64,000 bases of DNA. It comes from Mycobacterium dioxanotrophicus. Its GTDB lineage: Bacteria; Actinomycetota; Actinomycetes; Mycobacteriales; Mycobacteriaceae. Position numbers and translations under genes: made by a program. Shown here piece after piece: positions 46,440 through 57,745 of this stretch. The notes under the pieces were generated by a model. It searched no databases. It was not told where the DNA came from and saw only the letters and a list, made by a program, of their open reading frames with translations. The number at the start of each line of letters is the position of its first letter. The stretch's first letter is position 1. The stretch is taken from contig NZ_CP020809.1 of the NCBI RefSeq assembly GCF_002157835.1, forward strand, positions 868,001 through 932,000, given 5' to 3'.

Positions 46440-47202
46440 CGATGAACCCGCACTGGTCTTCGACGATGTCAGCGTGGTGCGCGGCGGACGGCTGATCTGG
46501 TCGGAAGGCACCTTCACGATCCCGGGGGGCGGCATCGTCGCGCTGATCGGATCGAACGGCTCCGGCAAGTCGACCATGCTGCAGGTCGTGCTGGGTCTGC
46601 TGCCGATGGCATCGGGATCGGTGCGGGTCCTGGGCGGCAGACCCGGGGAGAACAACGATCTGATCGGGTACGTCCCGCAGGACTACGTCGCCGGGGCAGG
46701 TGAGGCGGTCCGTGCCCGCGATGCGGTGACGCTGGGACTCACCGGTCGGCGCTGGGGACTGCGTCGCACCACCCGGGCCGACCGAGCCCGGGTCGACGAG
46801 GCGCTCGACTGGGTAGAGGCGACCGAGTTCGGCGACCGACGCTTGTCGCAGCTCTCCGGTGGGCAGCGCCAGCGCATCGCGCTGGCCAACGCCCTCGTGG
46901 GCCATCCGAAGATGCTGATCCTCGACGAACCGCTGGCCGCGCTCGACCTGCGCAACCAGCATGAGATCGTGCGCCTGCTGGCCCGGTTGAACGCCGAGCT
47001 CGGTGTCACGATTCTGGTCGTCGCCCATGATCTCAACCCGCTGTTGGAGGTTCTGGGCAGTGCCATCTACCTGCTCGACGGGCATGCTCACTACGCTGCG
47101 ATCGACGAGGTGGTCGATGCCGACCTGCTGACCCACCTCTACGGCACGAAGGTTCAGGTGGCCAACACGCTGCAGGGCAAGATGTACATGAGGAGCGGGT
47201 AG
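46426..47202 (+). CDS. znuC: Zinc ABC transporter ATP-binding protein ZnuC
   Basis: 258 residues. Walker A GSNGSGKSTMLQVVLG, Q-loop VPQDYVAG, signature LSGGQRQRIALANALVG, Walker B MLILDEPLAALD, H-loop VAHDLNPLL. Energises the ZnuB permease. GTG 46426 starts inside znuA; a stop-start TAGTG joins it to znuB. The order znuA-znuC-znuB with overlaps indicates one translationally coupled operon. Confidence 0.93.
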   Translation: MSSHNDEPALVFDDVSVVRGGRLIWSEGTFTIPGGGIVALIGSNGSGKSTMLQVVLGLLPMASGSVRVLGGRPGENNDLIGYVPQDYVAGAGEAVRARDAVTLGLTGRRWGLRRTTRADRARVDEALDWVEATEFGDRRLSQLSGGQRQRIALANALVGHPKMLILDEPLAALDLRNQHEIVRLLARLNAELGVTILVVAHDLNPLLEVLGSAIYLLDGHAHYAAIDEVVDADLLTHLYGTKVQVANTLQGKMYMRSG

Positions 47203-48056
47203 TGACCATTGTCGCGATGGGCTACCAGCAGAACTGGTGGCAGATCCTCACGTCGGCGTTCATGCGCAATGCCCTGATCGGCGGCACCCTGGTGGCGTTG
47301 GCCGCCGGGCTGATCGGCTACTTCATCATCGTGCGCAACACCGCGTTCGCCGCGCATGCGCTGGCCCACATCGGGTTGCCCGGAGCCACCGGGGCGTTTC
47401 TGCTGGGGCTGCCGGTCGGCTTCGGGCTCGGGGTGTTCTGTATCGGCGGGGCGCTGGTCATCGGTGCGCTCGGGAAACGCGCGGGCGACCGAGAGGTCGC
47501 CACCGGCACAGTGCTGGCCCTGGCCACCGGCTTCGGGCTCTTCTTCAATTCACTGGCCACCAAGAATTCGTCGACCATGACCAATGTGCTGTTCGGCAAC
47601 CTGCTGGCGATCACCGGTGAGCAGCTGTCTACCTTCACCGTGCTGCTCGCCGTGCTGGCCGCCACCATGGGGTTCATCTACCGGCCGCTGCTGTTCGCGT
47701 CGGTCAACGCGCCGGTCGCCGAGGCCAAAGGGGTTCCGGTGAAAGCGTTGTCGATCGTGTTCATGGCGCTGCTGGGAGTCGCGGTCACCATGGCGGTGCA
47801 AGCCGTCGGCACGTTGCTGTTGTTCGCGCTCGTCGTCACCCCGGCGGCGACGGCGATCATGCTGACCGCCAGACCATTGCTGGCCATGGCGATCTCGACC
47901 GGGATCAGCTTGGTGTCGGTGTGGGTCGGACTGGCGGTGTCGGCGGTGTTCAACATGCCGCCGAGCTTCCTCATCGTGACCATCGCGTGCGTCTTCTGGC
48001 TGGCCGTATGGCTGGCGGCGCGTGCCGCACGCGAGACTGGCGCACTGATCGGCTAG
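47202..48056 (+). CDS. znuB: Zinc ABC transporter permease ZnuB
   Basis: 284 residues with about eight TM segments. ABC-3 family: FMRNALIGGTLVALAAGLIGYFIIVRNTAFAAHALAHIGLPG (inward loop with the AAHALAHIGL element), ATGFGLFFNSLATKNSS and VQAVGTLLLFALVVTPAATAIML. Channel for Zn(II) import. GTG 47202 shares bases with the znuC TAG. Ends 11 bp before the LacI-type regulator, which could be read through from this operon. Confidence 0.93.
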   Translation: MTIVAMGYQQNWWQILTSAFMRNALIGGTLVALAAGLIGYFIIVRNTAFAAHALAHIGLPGATGAFLLGLPVGFGLGVFCIGGALVIGALGKRAGDREVATGTVLALATGFGLFFNSLATKNSSTMTNVLFGNLLAITGEQLSTFTVLLAVLAATMGFIYRPLLFASVNAPVAEAKGVPVKALSIVFMALLGVAVTMAVQAVGTLLLFALVVTPAATAIMLTARPLLAMAISTGISLVSVWVGLAVSAVFNMPPSFLIVTIACVFWLAVWLAARAARETGALIG

Positions 48057-48067
48057 CCTCAGAAAGC

Positions 48068-49168
48068 ATGCCAAGGAGCCCCCATCCGCCGCGGCGGGCG
48101 ACCCTGGCCTCACTGGCCGCGGAGCTCAACGTTTCTCGCACCACGATCTCCAACGCCTACAACCGTCCGGATCAGTTGTCGGCGGACCTGCGGGAGCGCA
48201 TCTTCGATGCGGCCAAGCGGCTCGGCTACGCCGGGCCCGACCCGGTGGCCCGCTCGCTGCGCACCCGCAAGGCCGGTGCGGTCGGCCTGGTGATCACCGA
48301 ACCGCTCAATTACTCGTTCAGGGATCCGGCCGCGCTCGATTTCGTTGCCGGACTGGCCGAGTCGTGTGAGGCGGCCGGGCAGGGTCTGTTGCTGGTCGCG
48401 GTCGGGCCGAATCGCAGCTTCGAAGAGGGTTCAGCCGCGGTGCTTTCCGCGGGCGTCGACGGCTTCGTGGTGTACTCGGCCTCCGACGACGATCCGTATC
48501 TGCCCGTGGTGGAGCAGCGGCATCTGCCGATGGTGGTGGTCGATCAGCCCAAGGATGAGCCCGGGGTGTCCCGCGTCGGCATCGACGATCGGGGTTCCAT
48601 GCGCCGGTTGGCCGAGCACGTCCTGGACCTCGGCCACCGCGACATCGGTCTGCTCACCATGCGATTGGGGCGCGACTGGCCGCACCCGAGCGGCAAACCG
48701 GCAGTGGCGCAGCCGGATCGGGTGCAGAGCCCGCACTTTCACGTTCAGCGTGAGCGGATCCACGGGGTGTACGACGCGATGAGCGCCGCGGGGCTGAACC
48801 CCGAATCGTTGACGGTGGTGGAGAGCTACGAGCACCTGCCGACCTCGGGTGGCTTGGCGGCTGAGGTGGCGCTGGCGGCCAATCCGGTGATCACCGCACT
48901 GATGTGCACGGCCGACGTGCTGGCCCTGTCGGCGATGGATTACCTACGCTCCCATGGCATTTACGTGCCGGGGCAGATGACGGTCACCGGGTTCGACGGC
49001 ATTCCCGACGCGGTGCGCCGCGGCCTGACCACGGTCGTGCAGTCCAGTGTGGAGAAGGGGCGTCGCGCGGGCCAGTTGCTGCACAACCCGCCGCGCTCGG
49101 GACTCCCGGTGATCGACGTGCTCGACACCGAGGTGGTGCGCGGCCGTACCTCGGGCCCGCCCGCTTAG
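48068..49168 (+). CDS. LacI-family transcriptional regulator
   Basis: 366 residues. N-terminal HTH TLASLAAELNVSRTTISNAYNRPDQLS with hinge ARSLRTRKAGAVGLVI, followed by a periplasmic-binding-protein-like effector domain (VGIDDRGSMRRLAEHVLDLGHRDIGLLTM, ALMCTADVLALSAMDYLRSHGI). The likely effector is a sugar or sugar phosphate, given the convergent trehalose-phosphate phosphatase gene; not proven. ATG 48068. 3' end overlaps otsB by 4 bp. Confidence 0.9.
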   Translation: MPRSPHPPRRATLASLAAELNVSRTTISNAYNRPDQLSADLRERIFDAAKRLGYAGPDPVARSLRTRKAGAVGLVITEPLNYSFRDPAALDFVAGLAESCEAAGQGLLLVAVGPNRSFEEGSAAVLSAGVDGFVVYSASDDDPYLPVVEQRHLPMVVVDQPKDEPGVSRVGIDDRGSMRRLAEHVLDLGHRDIGLLTMRLGRDWPHPSGKPAVAQPDRVQSPHFHVQRERIHGVYDAMSAAGLNPESLTVVESYEHLPTSGGLAAEVALAANPVITALMCTADVLALSAMDYLRSHGIYVPGQMTVTGFDGIPDAVRRGLTTVVQSSVEKGRRAGQLLHNPPRSGLPVIDVLDTEVVRGRTSGPPA

Positions 49169-49914
49169 GCGCGACGCGCGTCGAGCAGATATTTCAGCGC
49201 TGCGGCAACGTCTTCCGGCTGCTGCACGCGGTAGCCGGCCAGGGTGCCGCCGGGGCCCACCTTGACCCCGATGTCGCCGGTGCCGAGGCGGCGGAACGCC
49301 TTCTCGTCGGTGACGTCGTCGCCGAAGTACACCACCGTCGACGCGTCGAACTCCTTGCGCAGGATGTCGATCGCCTCGCCCTTGTCGGTTGAGATCACCG
49401 CGAATTCGAGCACGGCCTTGCCTTCGGTCAGCTCGGCCGCCCATGCTTTCGCCGCCGTGCGGGCCTGGGCCAGGGCGGCTTCGGCGTCGGCCGGCCCGGC
49501 GTTGCGGACGTGCAGGGCGACACTTGCGGGTTTGGTCTCCACGGCGACCCCGGGCCGGTCGGCGGCGATCGCCCGCAGCTCGGCGGTGATGGTGGCCAGC
49601 AGTTCCGTGTCGATCCGATGGGCGAAACCGGTGTCGAACTCGGCGCCGTGGCTGCCGATCATGTGAACGGTCGCGGGCATCCCCGACAGCTCGCGCAGCA
49701 CGCTCAGCGCCCGGCCGGAGATCAGTGCCGTGGCTGTGCCGGGCAGTTCGGCGAGCGCGACGAGCATGGCCGCGGCGTCGGGCAGTGGGCGCGCGTCGGC
49801 CGGGTTGTTGACGATGGGTGAGAGCGTGCCGTCGAAATCGGATGTGATCAGCAGCCGGTCGGCGCGAGCCGCGGCCGCGAGTGCTTGCTCCAGGTCGGCC
49901 GGTAACGCGCTCAC
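49165..49914 (-). CDS. otsB: Trehalose-6-phosphate phosphatase
   Basis: 249 residues, single-domain HAD-type enzyme: motif I SDFDGTLSPIV (nucleophile and acid Asp), motif II TALISGRALS, motif III around AVISTDKGEAIDILR, motif IV VVYFGDDVTDEKAFRRLG. Dephosphorylates trehalose-6-phosphate to trehalose. It lacks the long N-terminal extension of mycobacterial OtsB2, so it may be a second, shorter isozyme. GTG 49914. Starts 3 bp after the kstR stop on the same strand. Confidence 0.9.
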   Translation of the reverse strand: MSALPADLEQALAAAARADRLLITSDFDGTLSPIVNNPADARPLPDAAAMLVALAELPGTATALISGRALSVLRELSGMPATVHMIGSHGAEFDTGFAHRIDTELLATITAELRAIAADRPGVAVETKPASVALHVRNAGPADAEAALAQARTAAKAWAAELTEGKAVLEFAVISTDKGEAIDILRKEFDASTVVYFGDDVTDEKAFRRLGTGDIGVKVGPGGTLAGYRVQQPEDVAAALKYLLDARRA

Positions 49915-49917
49915 CCG

Positions 49918-50598
49918 TCAGATCTTAGGTTGGTCCCCGTCACCGATCAGCAGTCGCACCGCGAGGTCCAGTCGCTTGCCGACGTCGGTCGCCGAGGCCC
50001 GCCGGGTCAGCCAGGCCAGCAGGTTGGACAGCCACACGTCGGAGATCACGCGGGCGATGTGGTATTGGTCCTCGGTCGGTTCGCCGTCGCTCATCGCGCG
50101 CGCGAACATCGAGTCCATGAGCTTGCCCACGTGGTCCACCTCGCCGGCGGCCGACGCGTCGGCGAAGACGAATGCCCTGGTCATGGCCTCGGTGAGCAGT
50201 GGATTGCGCTGCATGGCCCGGTTCAGCTTGCCGACCATGAAGTTCAGCCGCTGATACGGGGTGCCGCCTGACAGCGCGGCGCGGTCGGTCTTGGCGTCGA
50301 TGCGCTCGAACTCGCGGCCCAGCGCGGAGACCAGCAGATGGACCTTCGACGGGAAGTAGCGGTACAGCGTGCCGACCGCGACGTCGGCGCGTTCGGCGAC
50401 CGCCCGCATCTGGACGGCCTCGTAGCCACCCTTGGACGCGATGGCCAGGGTGGCGTCGAGAATGCGCTTGCGGCGCTCCCGCTGTGCTTCGGAGCCCAGT
50501 TCGGACTCGGCGAGGACCGCCACGGTCATGACCTCACGCGGGCGCGAGTCCGCCCCGGCGGACTGCTCGTTGCGTGCTGGCTGAGATAAGCCGGACAT
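49918..50598 (-). CDS. kstR: TetR-family repressor KstR of cholesterol catabolism
   Basis: 226 codons from ATG 50598; homologues often begin at the internal ATG 50529 (MTVAVLAESELG, 203 residues), and the sequence before it is poorly conserved. TetR HTH: RRKRILDATLAIASKGGYEAVQMRAVAERADVAVGTLYRYFPSK. The ligand domain matches what I recall of M. tuberculosis KstR throughout (RLNFMVGKLNRAMQRNPLLTEAM, GEPTEDQYHIARVISDVWLSN). Released from DNA by 3-oxo-cholest-4-en-26-oyl-CoA-type intermediates. It represses the steroid cluster that follows and, through the box at 50741-50754, probably itself. Confidence 0.95.
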   Translation of the reverse strand: MSGLSQPARNEQSAGADSRPREVMTVAVLAESELGSEAQRERRKRILDATLAIASKGGYEAVQMRAVAERADVAVGTLYRYFPSKVHLLVSALGREFERIDAKTDRAALSGGTPYQRLNFMVGKLNRAMQRNPLLTEAMTRAFVFADASAAGEVDHVGKLMDSMFARAMSDGEPTEDQYHIARVISDVWLSNLLAWLTRRASATDVGKRLDLAVRLLIGDGDQPKI

Positions 50599-50740
50599 GG
50601 TGTTGGCGACTCCTTCGTACCGCGTACTTCATCGGAAACGATACGCACGCCGGTCTCCTTTTTCTCACGTCTTTGTCCGTTGGACATCGACGTGTCCTGC
50701 TGCAATGCCGGTCGACTTGACGGTCGAACACTGTCACTAT

Positions 50741-50754
50741 TAGAACACGTTCTA
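50741..50754. promoter_or_regulatory. KstR operator between kstR and fadE34
   Basis: tagaacacgttcta fits the KstR consensus TnnAACnnGTTnnA with fully symmetric outer arms (tagaac/gttcta). Lies 43 bases before the fadE34 start and 143 bases before the kstR start. Confidence 0.93.
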
Positions 50755-50796
50755 GTGGGAAGCGTGGACTTCTCGCACTACCGGTAGGAGCCGACC

Positions 50797-52926
50797 GTGC
50801 CTGTGCTGTCGTCGTCGACGGACACCTCCGAGCAGTTTGCCGCCCGCGACCTGGTTCGAAGCTGGGCCGCGACGTCCGGCGCGATCGCCGCTGTGCGTGA
50901 CGGGGAACACGACCGGGGCGCGTGGCGCGCGCCGTATCGGCGGTTCGCCGAACTAGGGGTCTTCGGCGTCGCCGTGCCCGAAGAGTACGGCGGAGCCGGC
51001 AGCGGCGTCGAGGACCTGTGCGCGATGCTCGACGAGGCCGCTGCGGCCCTCGTGCCCGGGCCCGTAGCAACCACGGCGCTGGTAACCCTGCTCGTCACCG
51101 ACGCGTCGGTCCTTGCGGCTCTGATGTCCGGTGAGCGCACCGCGGGCGTCGCGCTGACGGCCGACGTGCGTGTCGACGGCGACCGCGTGTCGGGCACGGC
51201 CGACTACGTGCTCGGCGCCGACAGCGCCGGGCTGGTGGTGCTGTCGGCGGGCGAGCAGGTGGTGCTGATCGATGCCACCGCCGCGGGTGTGACGATGCAA
51301 CCGGCGACGGCCACCGACTTCTCGATGCCTCTGGCGCGCGTGGTGCTGGACTCCGCACCCGCCGAGGTGCTTGCGGTATCGCGCCGGCGCTTCGAGGACC
51401 TCGCCGCGACCGTGCTGGCCGCCGAGGCCGCCGGGTTGGCCCGCTGGGCGCTGCAGACCGCGACCGAATACGCCAAGGTGCGTGAGCAGTTCGGAAAGCC
51501 GATCGGCAGCTTCCAGGCCATCAAGCACATGTGCGCCGAGATGCTGCTGCGCTCCGAGCAGGCTGCCGTGGCGGCCGCCGACGCCGCCGCGGCCACCACC
51601 GAGAACGATGAGCGGCAGCTCTCCATCGCTGCCGCGGTCGCCGCGACGGCGGGCATCGACGCCGCGGTGGCCAACGCCAAGGACTGCATCCAGGTGCTGG
51701 GTGGCATCGGCATCACCTGGGAACACGACGCACACCTGTACCTGCGTCGCGCCTACGGCATATCGCACGCCCTGGGTGGGCACCGCCGCTGGCTGCGTCG
51801 GGTCGGCGCGTTGACCCGGCAGGGGATCCGGCGTGAGCTGCGCATCGATCTGGACTCGGTGGCCGATCTGCGACCGGAGATCGCGGCCGCGGTCGCCGAG
51901 GTGGCGGCCCTGCCCGTCGAACAGCGGCAGGCCGCGCTGGCCGACTCCGGGCTGCTCGCACCGCATTGGCCACGCCCCTACGGCCGCAACGCATCTCCGG
52001 CCGAGCAGCTGCTGATCGACCAGGAGCTGGCCGCCGCGGCGGTCGAGCGTCCCGACCTGGTGATCGGGTGGTGGGCGGTGCCGACGATCCTCGAGCACGG
52101 CAGCCCGGCGCAGATCGAGCAGTTCGTTCCGCCGACGCTGCGCGGTGAGCTGACGTGGTGTCAGTTGTTCTCCGAGCCGGGCGCCGGTTCGGATCTGGCG
52201 GCGTTGCGCACCAAAGCCGTTCGCGCAGAAGGGCCCAACGGCGAGCCGGGGTGGAAGCTCACCGGCCAGAAGGTGTGGACCTCGGCGGCACAGAAGGCGC
52301 ACTGGGGTGTCTGCCTGGCCAGAACGGACTCCGACGCTCCGAAACACAAAGGCATCACCTATTTCCTGGTGGACATGCGCTCGCCCGGCATCGTGATCCG
52401 ACCGCTGCGGGAGATCACCGGCGACGAACTGTTCAACGAGGTGTTCTTCGACGACGTGTTCGTACCCGACGAGATGGTGGTCGGGACCGTCAACGACGGC
52501 TGGCGGCTGGCCCGTACGACGCTGGCCAACGAGCGTGTCGCCATGGCGGGCGGTACGGCGCTGGGCAATCCGATGGAGGAGCTGCTGCGGGCACTCGACA
52601 GCGTGGAAGTCGACCCGGCCGACGAGGACCGCCTTGGTGGGTTGATCGTGGCGGCCCAGGTGGGTTCACTGCTGGATCAGCGCATCGCCGTGCTGGCCGT
52701 CGGCGGGCAGGACCCGGGCCCGCAGGCCAGTGCCCGCAAGCTCATCGGGGTGCGCTACCGGCAGGCGCTGGCCGAGTTCCGGATGGAACTGTCCGACGGC
52801 GGCGGCGCGGTGATCAACCGCGAGGTGCACGACTTCCTCAACACCCGCTGCCTGACCATCGCCGGTGGTACCGAACAGATCCTGCTGACCCTGGCCGGTG
52901 AGCGGCTGCTGGGGCTGCCGCGGTAG
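50797..52926 (+). CDS. fadE34: FadE34-type acyl-CoA dehydrogenase (fused two-domain)
   Basis: 709 residues, about twice the usual acyl-CoA dehydrogenase, from fusion of two ACAD units. The N-terminal unit (1-355) has AEAAGLARWALQTATEYAKVREQFGKPIGSFQAIKHM and QVLGGIGITWEHDAHLYLRR; the C-terminal unit (about 375-709) has SEPGAGSDLAALRTKAVR, KLTGQKVWTSAAQKA and FLNTRCLTIAGGTEQILL. Mycobacterial FadE enzymes of this locus dehydrogenate steroid side-chain CoA esters; here one half probably keeps catalysis while the other mimics the second subunit of heterotetrameric FadE pairs. GTG 50797. KstR box upstream. Confidence 0.92.
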   Translation: MPVLSSSTDTSEQFAARDLVRSWAATSGAIAAVRDGEHDRGAWRAPYRRFAELGVFGVAVPEEYGGAGSGVEDLCAMLDEAAAALVPGPVATTALVTLLVTDASVLAALMSGERTAGVALTADVRVDGDRVSGTADYVLGADSAGLVVLSAGEQVVLIDATAAGVTMQPATATDFSMPLARVVLDSAPAEVLAVSRRRFEDLAATVLAAEAAGLARWALQTATEYAKVREQFGKPIGSFQAIKHMCAEMLLRSEQAAVAAADAAAATTENDERQLSIAAAVAATAGIDAAVANAKDCIQVLGGIGITWEHDAHLYLRRAYGISHALGGHRRWLRRVGALTRQGIRRELRIDLDSVADLRPEIAAAVAEVAALPVEQRQAALADSGLLAPHWPRPYGRNASPAEQLLIDQELAAAAVERPDLVIGWWAVPTILEHGSPAQIEQFVPPTLRGELTWCQLFSEPGAGSDLAALRTKAVRAEGPNGEPGWKLTGQKVWTSAAQKAHWGVCLARTDSDAPKHKGITYFLVDMRSPGIVIRPLREITGDELFNEVFFDDVFVPDEMVVGTVNDGWRLARTTLANERVAMAGGTALGNPMEELLRALDSVEVDPADEDRLGGLIVAAQVGSLLDQRIAVLAVGGQDPGPQASARKLIGVRYRQALAEFRMELSDGGGAVINREVHDFLNTRCLTIAGGTEQILLTLAGERLLGLPR

Positions 52927-52929
52927 GCG

Positions 52930-53505
52930 TCAGAAACCGGTCTGCGCGCAGGCGGTCGGGGTCGAGAGGTTGACGCCGCCGAAGACCACCTGGATGTCCG
53001 AGCACGCGATGAAGGACGCCTTGGTGTTCGGCTGGCCGGTGGCCCAGTCGGTAGGTGTCGACTCGCCGTCGACCCGGAAGCGCTCGATCGGGCCGCCGCC
53101 GAACGTGGTCACCGAGATCTCGGCGTTGTTGATCGACTTGAGCTGCTTGGACAGCACGTTGTCGTTGTTGGCGCCCTTGACCACTCGCGGTGCGCCGGCC
53201 GGTGCGCTGTACGACGCCTCCTGCCAGACGTTGCGGTCCGTGCTGCGCAGCGTGATGGTCTGGCGTGCCCACGCGTCGCCGGGGAAGCCGATGGGCCCGT
53301 CGGGCGTCAGCAAGTTGGCCTGCGTGCTGAACGTGCACACCGTGCCCGCGCAGTTGGCGGTGACGTGCATCTCGATGTCGCCCTGTGGGCTGGGGATGGA
53401 GGTGACGGCCGAGTTCGACGCCGCCGTGGCCGACGCCGGAAATGCCAGTGCCGCCGCGGTCAGCACGGTGGCCGCACTCGCTGCGGTGAGCCTGTTCATG
53501 GTCAT
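52930..53505 (-). CDS. Secreted protein of unknown function next to fadE34
   Basis: 191 residues from ATG 53505 (an in-frame TTG at 53511 adds two). Signal peptide LTAASAATVLTAAALAFPASATA, mature protein with four cysteines (TANCAGTVCTF, IACSDIQ, PTACAQTGF) and beta-rich segments; GGGPIERFRVDGESTPTDWATGQP and a C-terminal NLSTPTACAQ. Same-size exported proteins lie between fadE34 and the kshB gene in mycobacteria. Convergent with fadE34, 3 bp apart. No KstR box immediately upstream; it may be read from the kshB promoter. Confidence 0.8.
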   Translation of the reverse strand: MTMNRLTAASAATVLTAAALAFPASATAASNSAVTSIPSPQGDIEMHVTANCAGTVCTFSTQANLLTPDGPIGFPGDAWARQTITLRSTDRNVWQEASYSAPAGAPRVVKGANNDNVLSKQLKSINNAEISVTTFGGGPIERFRVDGESTPTDWATGQPNTKASFIACSDIQVVFGGVNLSTPTACAQTGF

Positions 53506-53527
53506 CGTCAAGAAAGGTATCCGCTCG

Positions 53528-54610
53528 CTACTCGTCGTATGTGACTTCGACCGAATCGGACACCGGCGTGGCCTGGCATCCGAGGATCAGGCCTTCTTCG
53601 AGATCGGATGGCTCCAGCACATCGTTGACCTCCATCTCGACGTCACCGGATTTCTTGAGCACCGCGCACGCACCGCAGTGTCCCTCACGGCAGGAGAACG
53701 GCGCGTCGAGGCCCTTGTCCAGCAGCACGTCGAGCAGTTTCGCCGAACGCGGCCAACGGATTTCGTGTGTCGTGCCGTCGAGTGTCACGATCGCGGTGGC
53801 GGGCCCCTGGTCGCTGTCATCTTCGGTGACGACCACGCGGGCGAACGGATCGGAGTCCAGCGATTTGAACACCTCGATGTGGATGCGCTCGTCGGGGACG
53901 CCGGCCTGGCGCAGGGCCTCCTCGGCGGCGGACATGAACGGTCCCGGCCCGCAGATGAAGGCGTCGCTGCCGGTGAAGGGGGCTGCCAGACCGCTCAGCG
54001 CGGCCGCGCTCGGCAATCCCTGCACGGATTCCAGCCAGTGCACGACGGTGAGCCGGTCGGGGTACTTGGCGGCCAGCTCCCGCAAGGTGGCGGCGAAGAT
54101 GATCGAGTTCTCGTCGCGGTTGGCATAGATCAGCACCACTTTGCCGGTGCCTTCGGCCAGTGCCGACTTGCAGATCGCCATCATCGGAGTGATGCCGCTG
54201 CCTGCAGCGAGCAGGAGCAGATCCGCGCCAAGGTCCGCAGGCACGAAGGTGCCCGAAGGCGCGAGCACATGCATCCGCATGCCGGCGTGGGCGTTGTCGC
54301 AGAGCCAGTTCGACGCGTACCCGTCGACGGTGCGCTTGACGGTGACCGTGAGCTGATCGTCGGTGATCGGCGAGCTGGACAGCGAGTAGCAGCGGGCCAC
54401 CGAACCCGTGCGATCGCTGGGGACGCGCAGCGTCAGGAACTGGCCGGGGGAGTACCGCAACCGGTCGGCGGGCACATCGGAACCGGCAGGCACCGCGAAC
54501 ACCAGGGAGCGCGCGTCGGCCGTCTCCTCGATGACCGCGGCCACCTGCAATTCGAGCACGTGGCTGCCCAGCGGCTCATCCGTCACCGGTGCCTCTCTTC
54601 CTTCGCTCAT
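53528..54610 (-). CDS. kshB: 3-ketosteroid 9-alpha-monooxygenase reductase KshB
   Basis: 360 residues. FAD-binding ferredoxin-reductase domain (RYSPGQFLTLRVPSDRTGSVARCYSLSS), NAD domain (LLLAAGSGITPMMAICKSAL, FICGPGPFMSAAEEALRQAG), and a C-terminal plant-type [2Fe-2S] ferredoxin with Cys307, 312, 315 and 345 (SCREGHCGACAVL ... ILGCQA). Passes electrons from NADH to the KshA oxygenase that opens steroid ring B. kshA is not in the window. ATG 54610; a KstR box begins 3 bases upstream and its partner box lies on the hsaA side. Confidence 0.93.
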   Translation of the reverse strand: MSEGREAPVTDEPLGSHVLELQVAAVIEETADARSLVFAVPAGSDVPADRLRYSPGQFLTLRVPSDRTGSVARCYSLSSSPITDDQLTVTVKRTVDGYASNWLCDNAHAGMRMHVLAPSGTFVPADLGADLLLLAAGSGITPMMAICKSALAEGTGKVVLIYANRDENSIIFAATLRELAAKYPDRLTVVHWLESVQGLPSAAALSGLAAPFTGSDAFICGPGPFMSAAEEALRQAGVPDERIHIEVFKSLDSDPFARVVVTEDDSDQGPATAIVTLDGTTHEIRWPRSAKLLDVLLDKGLDAPFSCREGHCGACAVLKKSGDVEMEVNDVLEPSDLEEGLILGCQATPVSDSVEVTYDE

Positions 54611-54613
54611 AAC

Positions 54614-54627
54614 TAGAACAGGTTACA
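54614..54627. promoter_or_regulatory. KstR operator at the kshB start
   Basis: tagaacaggttaca fits TnnAACnnGTTnnA; it lies 3 bases upstream of the kshB ATG (minus strand), so binding would block initiation directly. Confidence 0.88.
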
Positions 54628-54681
54628 AAAATATCGGTGCCCTGGTCCAGCGTCCGCAGCTCGGCGCTGCTCGACACAAAT

Positions 54682-54695
54682 TAAAACGTGTTCTA
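54682..54695. promoter_or_regulatory. KstR operator upstream of hsaA
   Basis: taaaacgtgttcta fits TnnAACnnGTTnnA, 41 bases before the hsaA start. Together with the box at 54614 it gives KstR control of the divergent kshB and hsa genes. Confidence 0.88.
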
Positions 54696-54736
54696 ATCTC
54701 TGTCTAGTTGTGGATCTCGATCCAGGAGGCAATTCA

Positions 54737-57707
<2,971 letters not shown>

Positions 57708-57709
57708 CG

Positions 57710-57745
57710 ATGAGCGCTTGCGCGAAGAGTCGAGAGCAGCGATGA
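57710..57745 (+). repeat. Intercistronic minigene linker between hsaC and hsaB
   Basis: ATG 57710 lies 2 bases after the hsaC TAG and encodes MSACAKSREQR, ending at TGA 57743-57745, which overlaps the hsaB ATG at 57742. The junction motif agcgatgagcg occurs twice, once at each end, as if the hsaC/hsaB junction had been duplicated around an inserted segment. Same layout as the folB/folK and cysS/trmH linkers. Confidence 0.7.
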
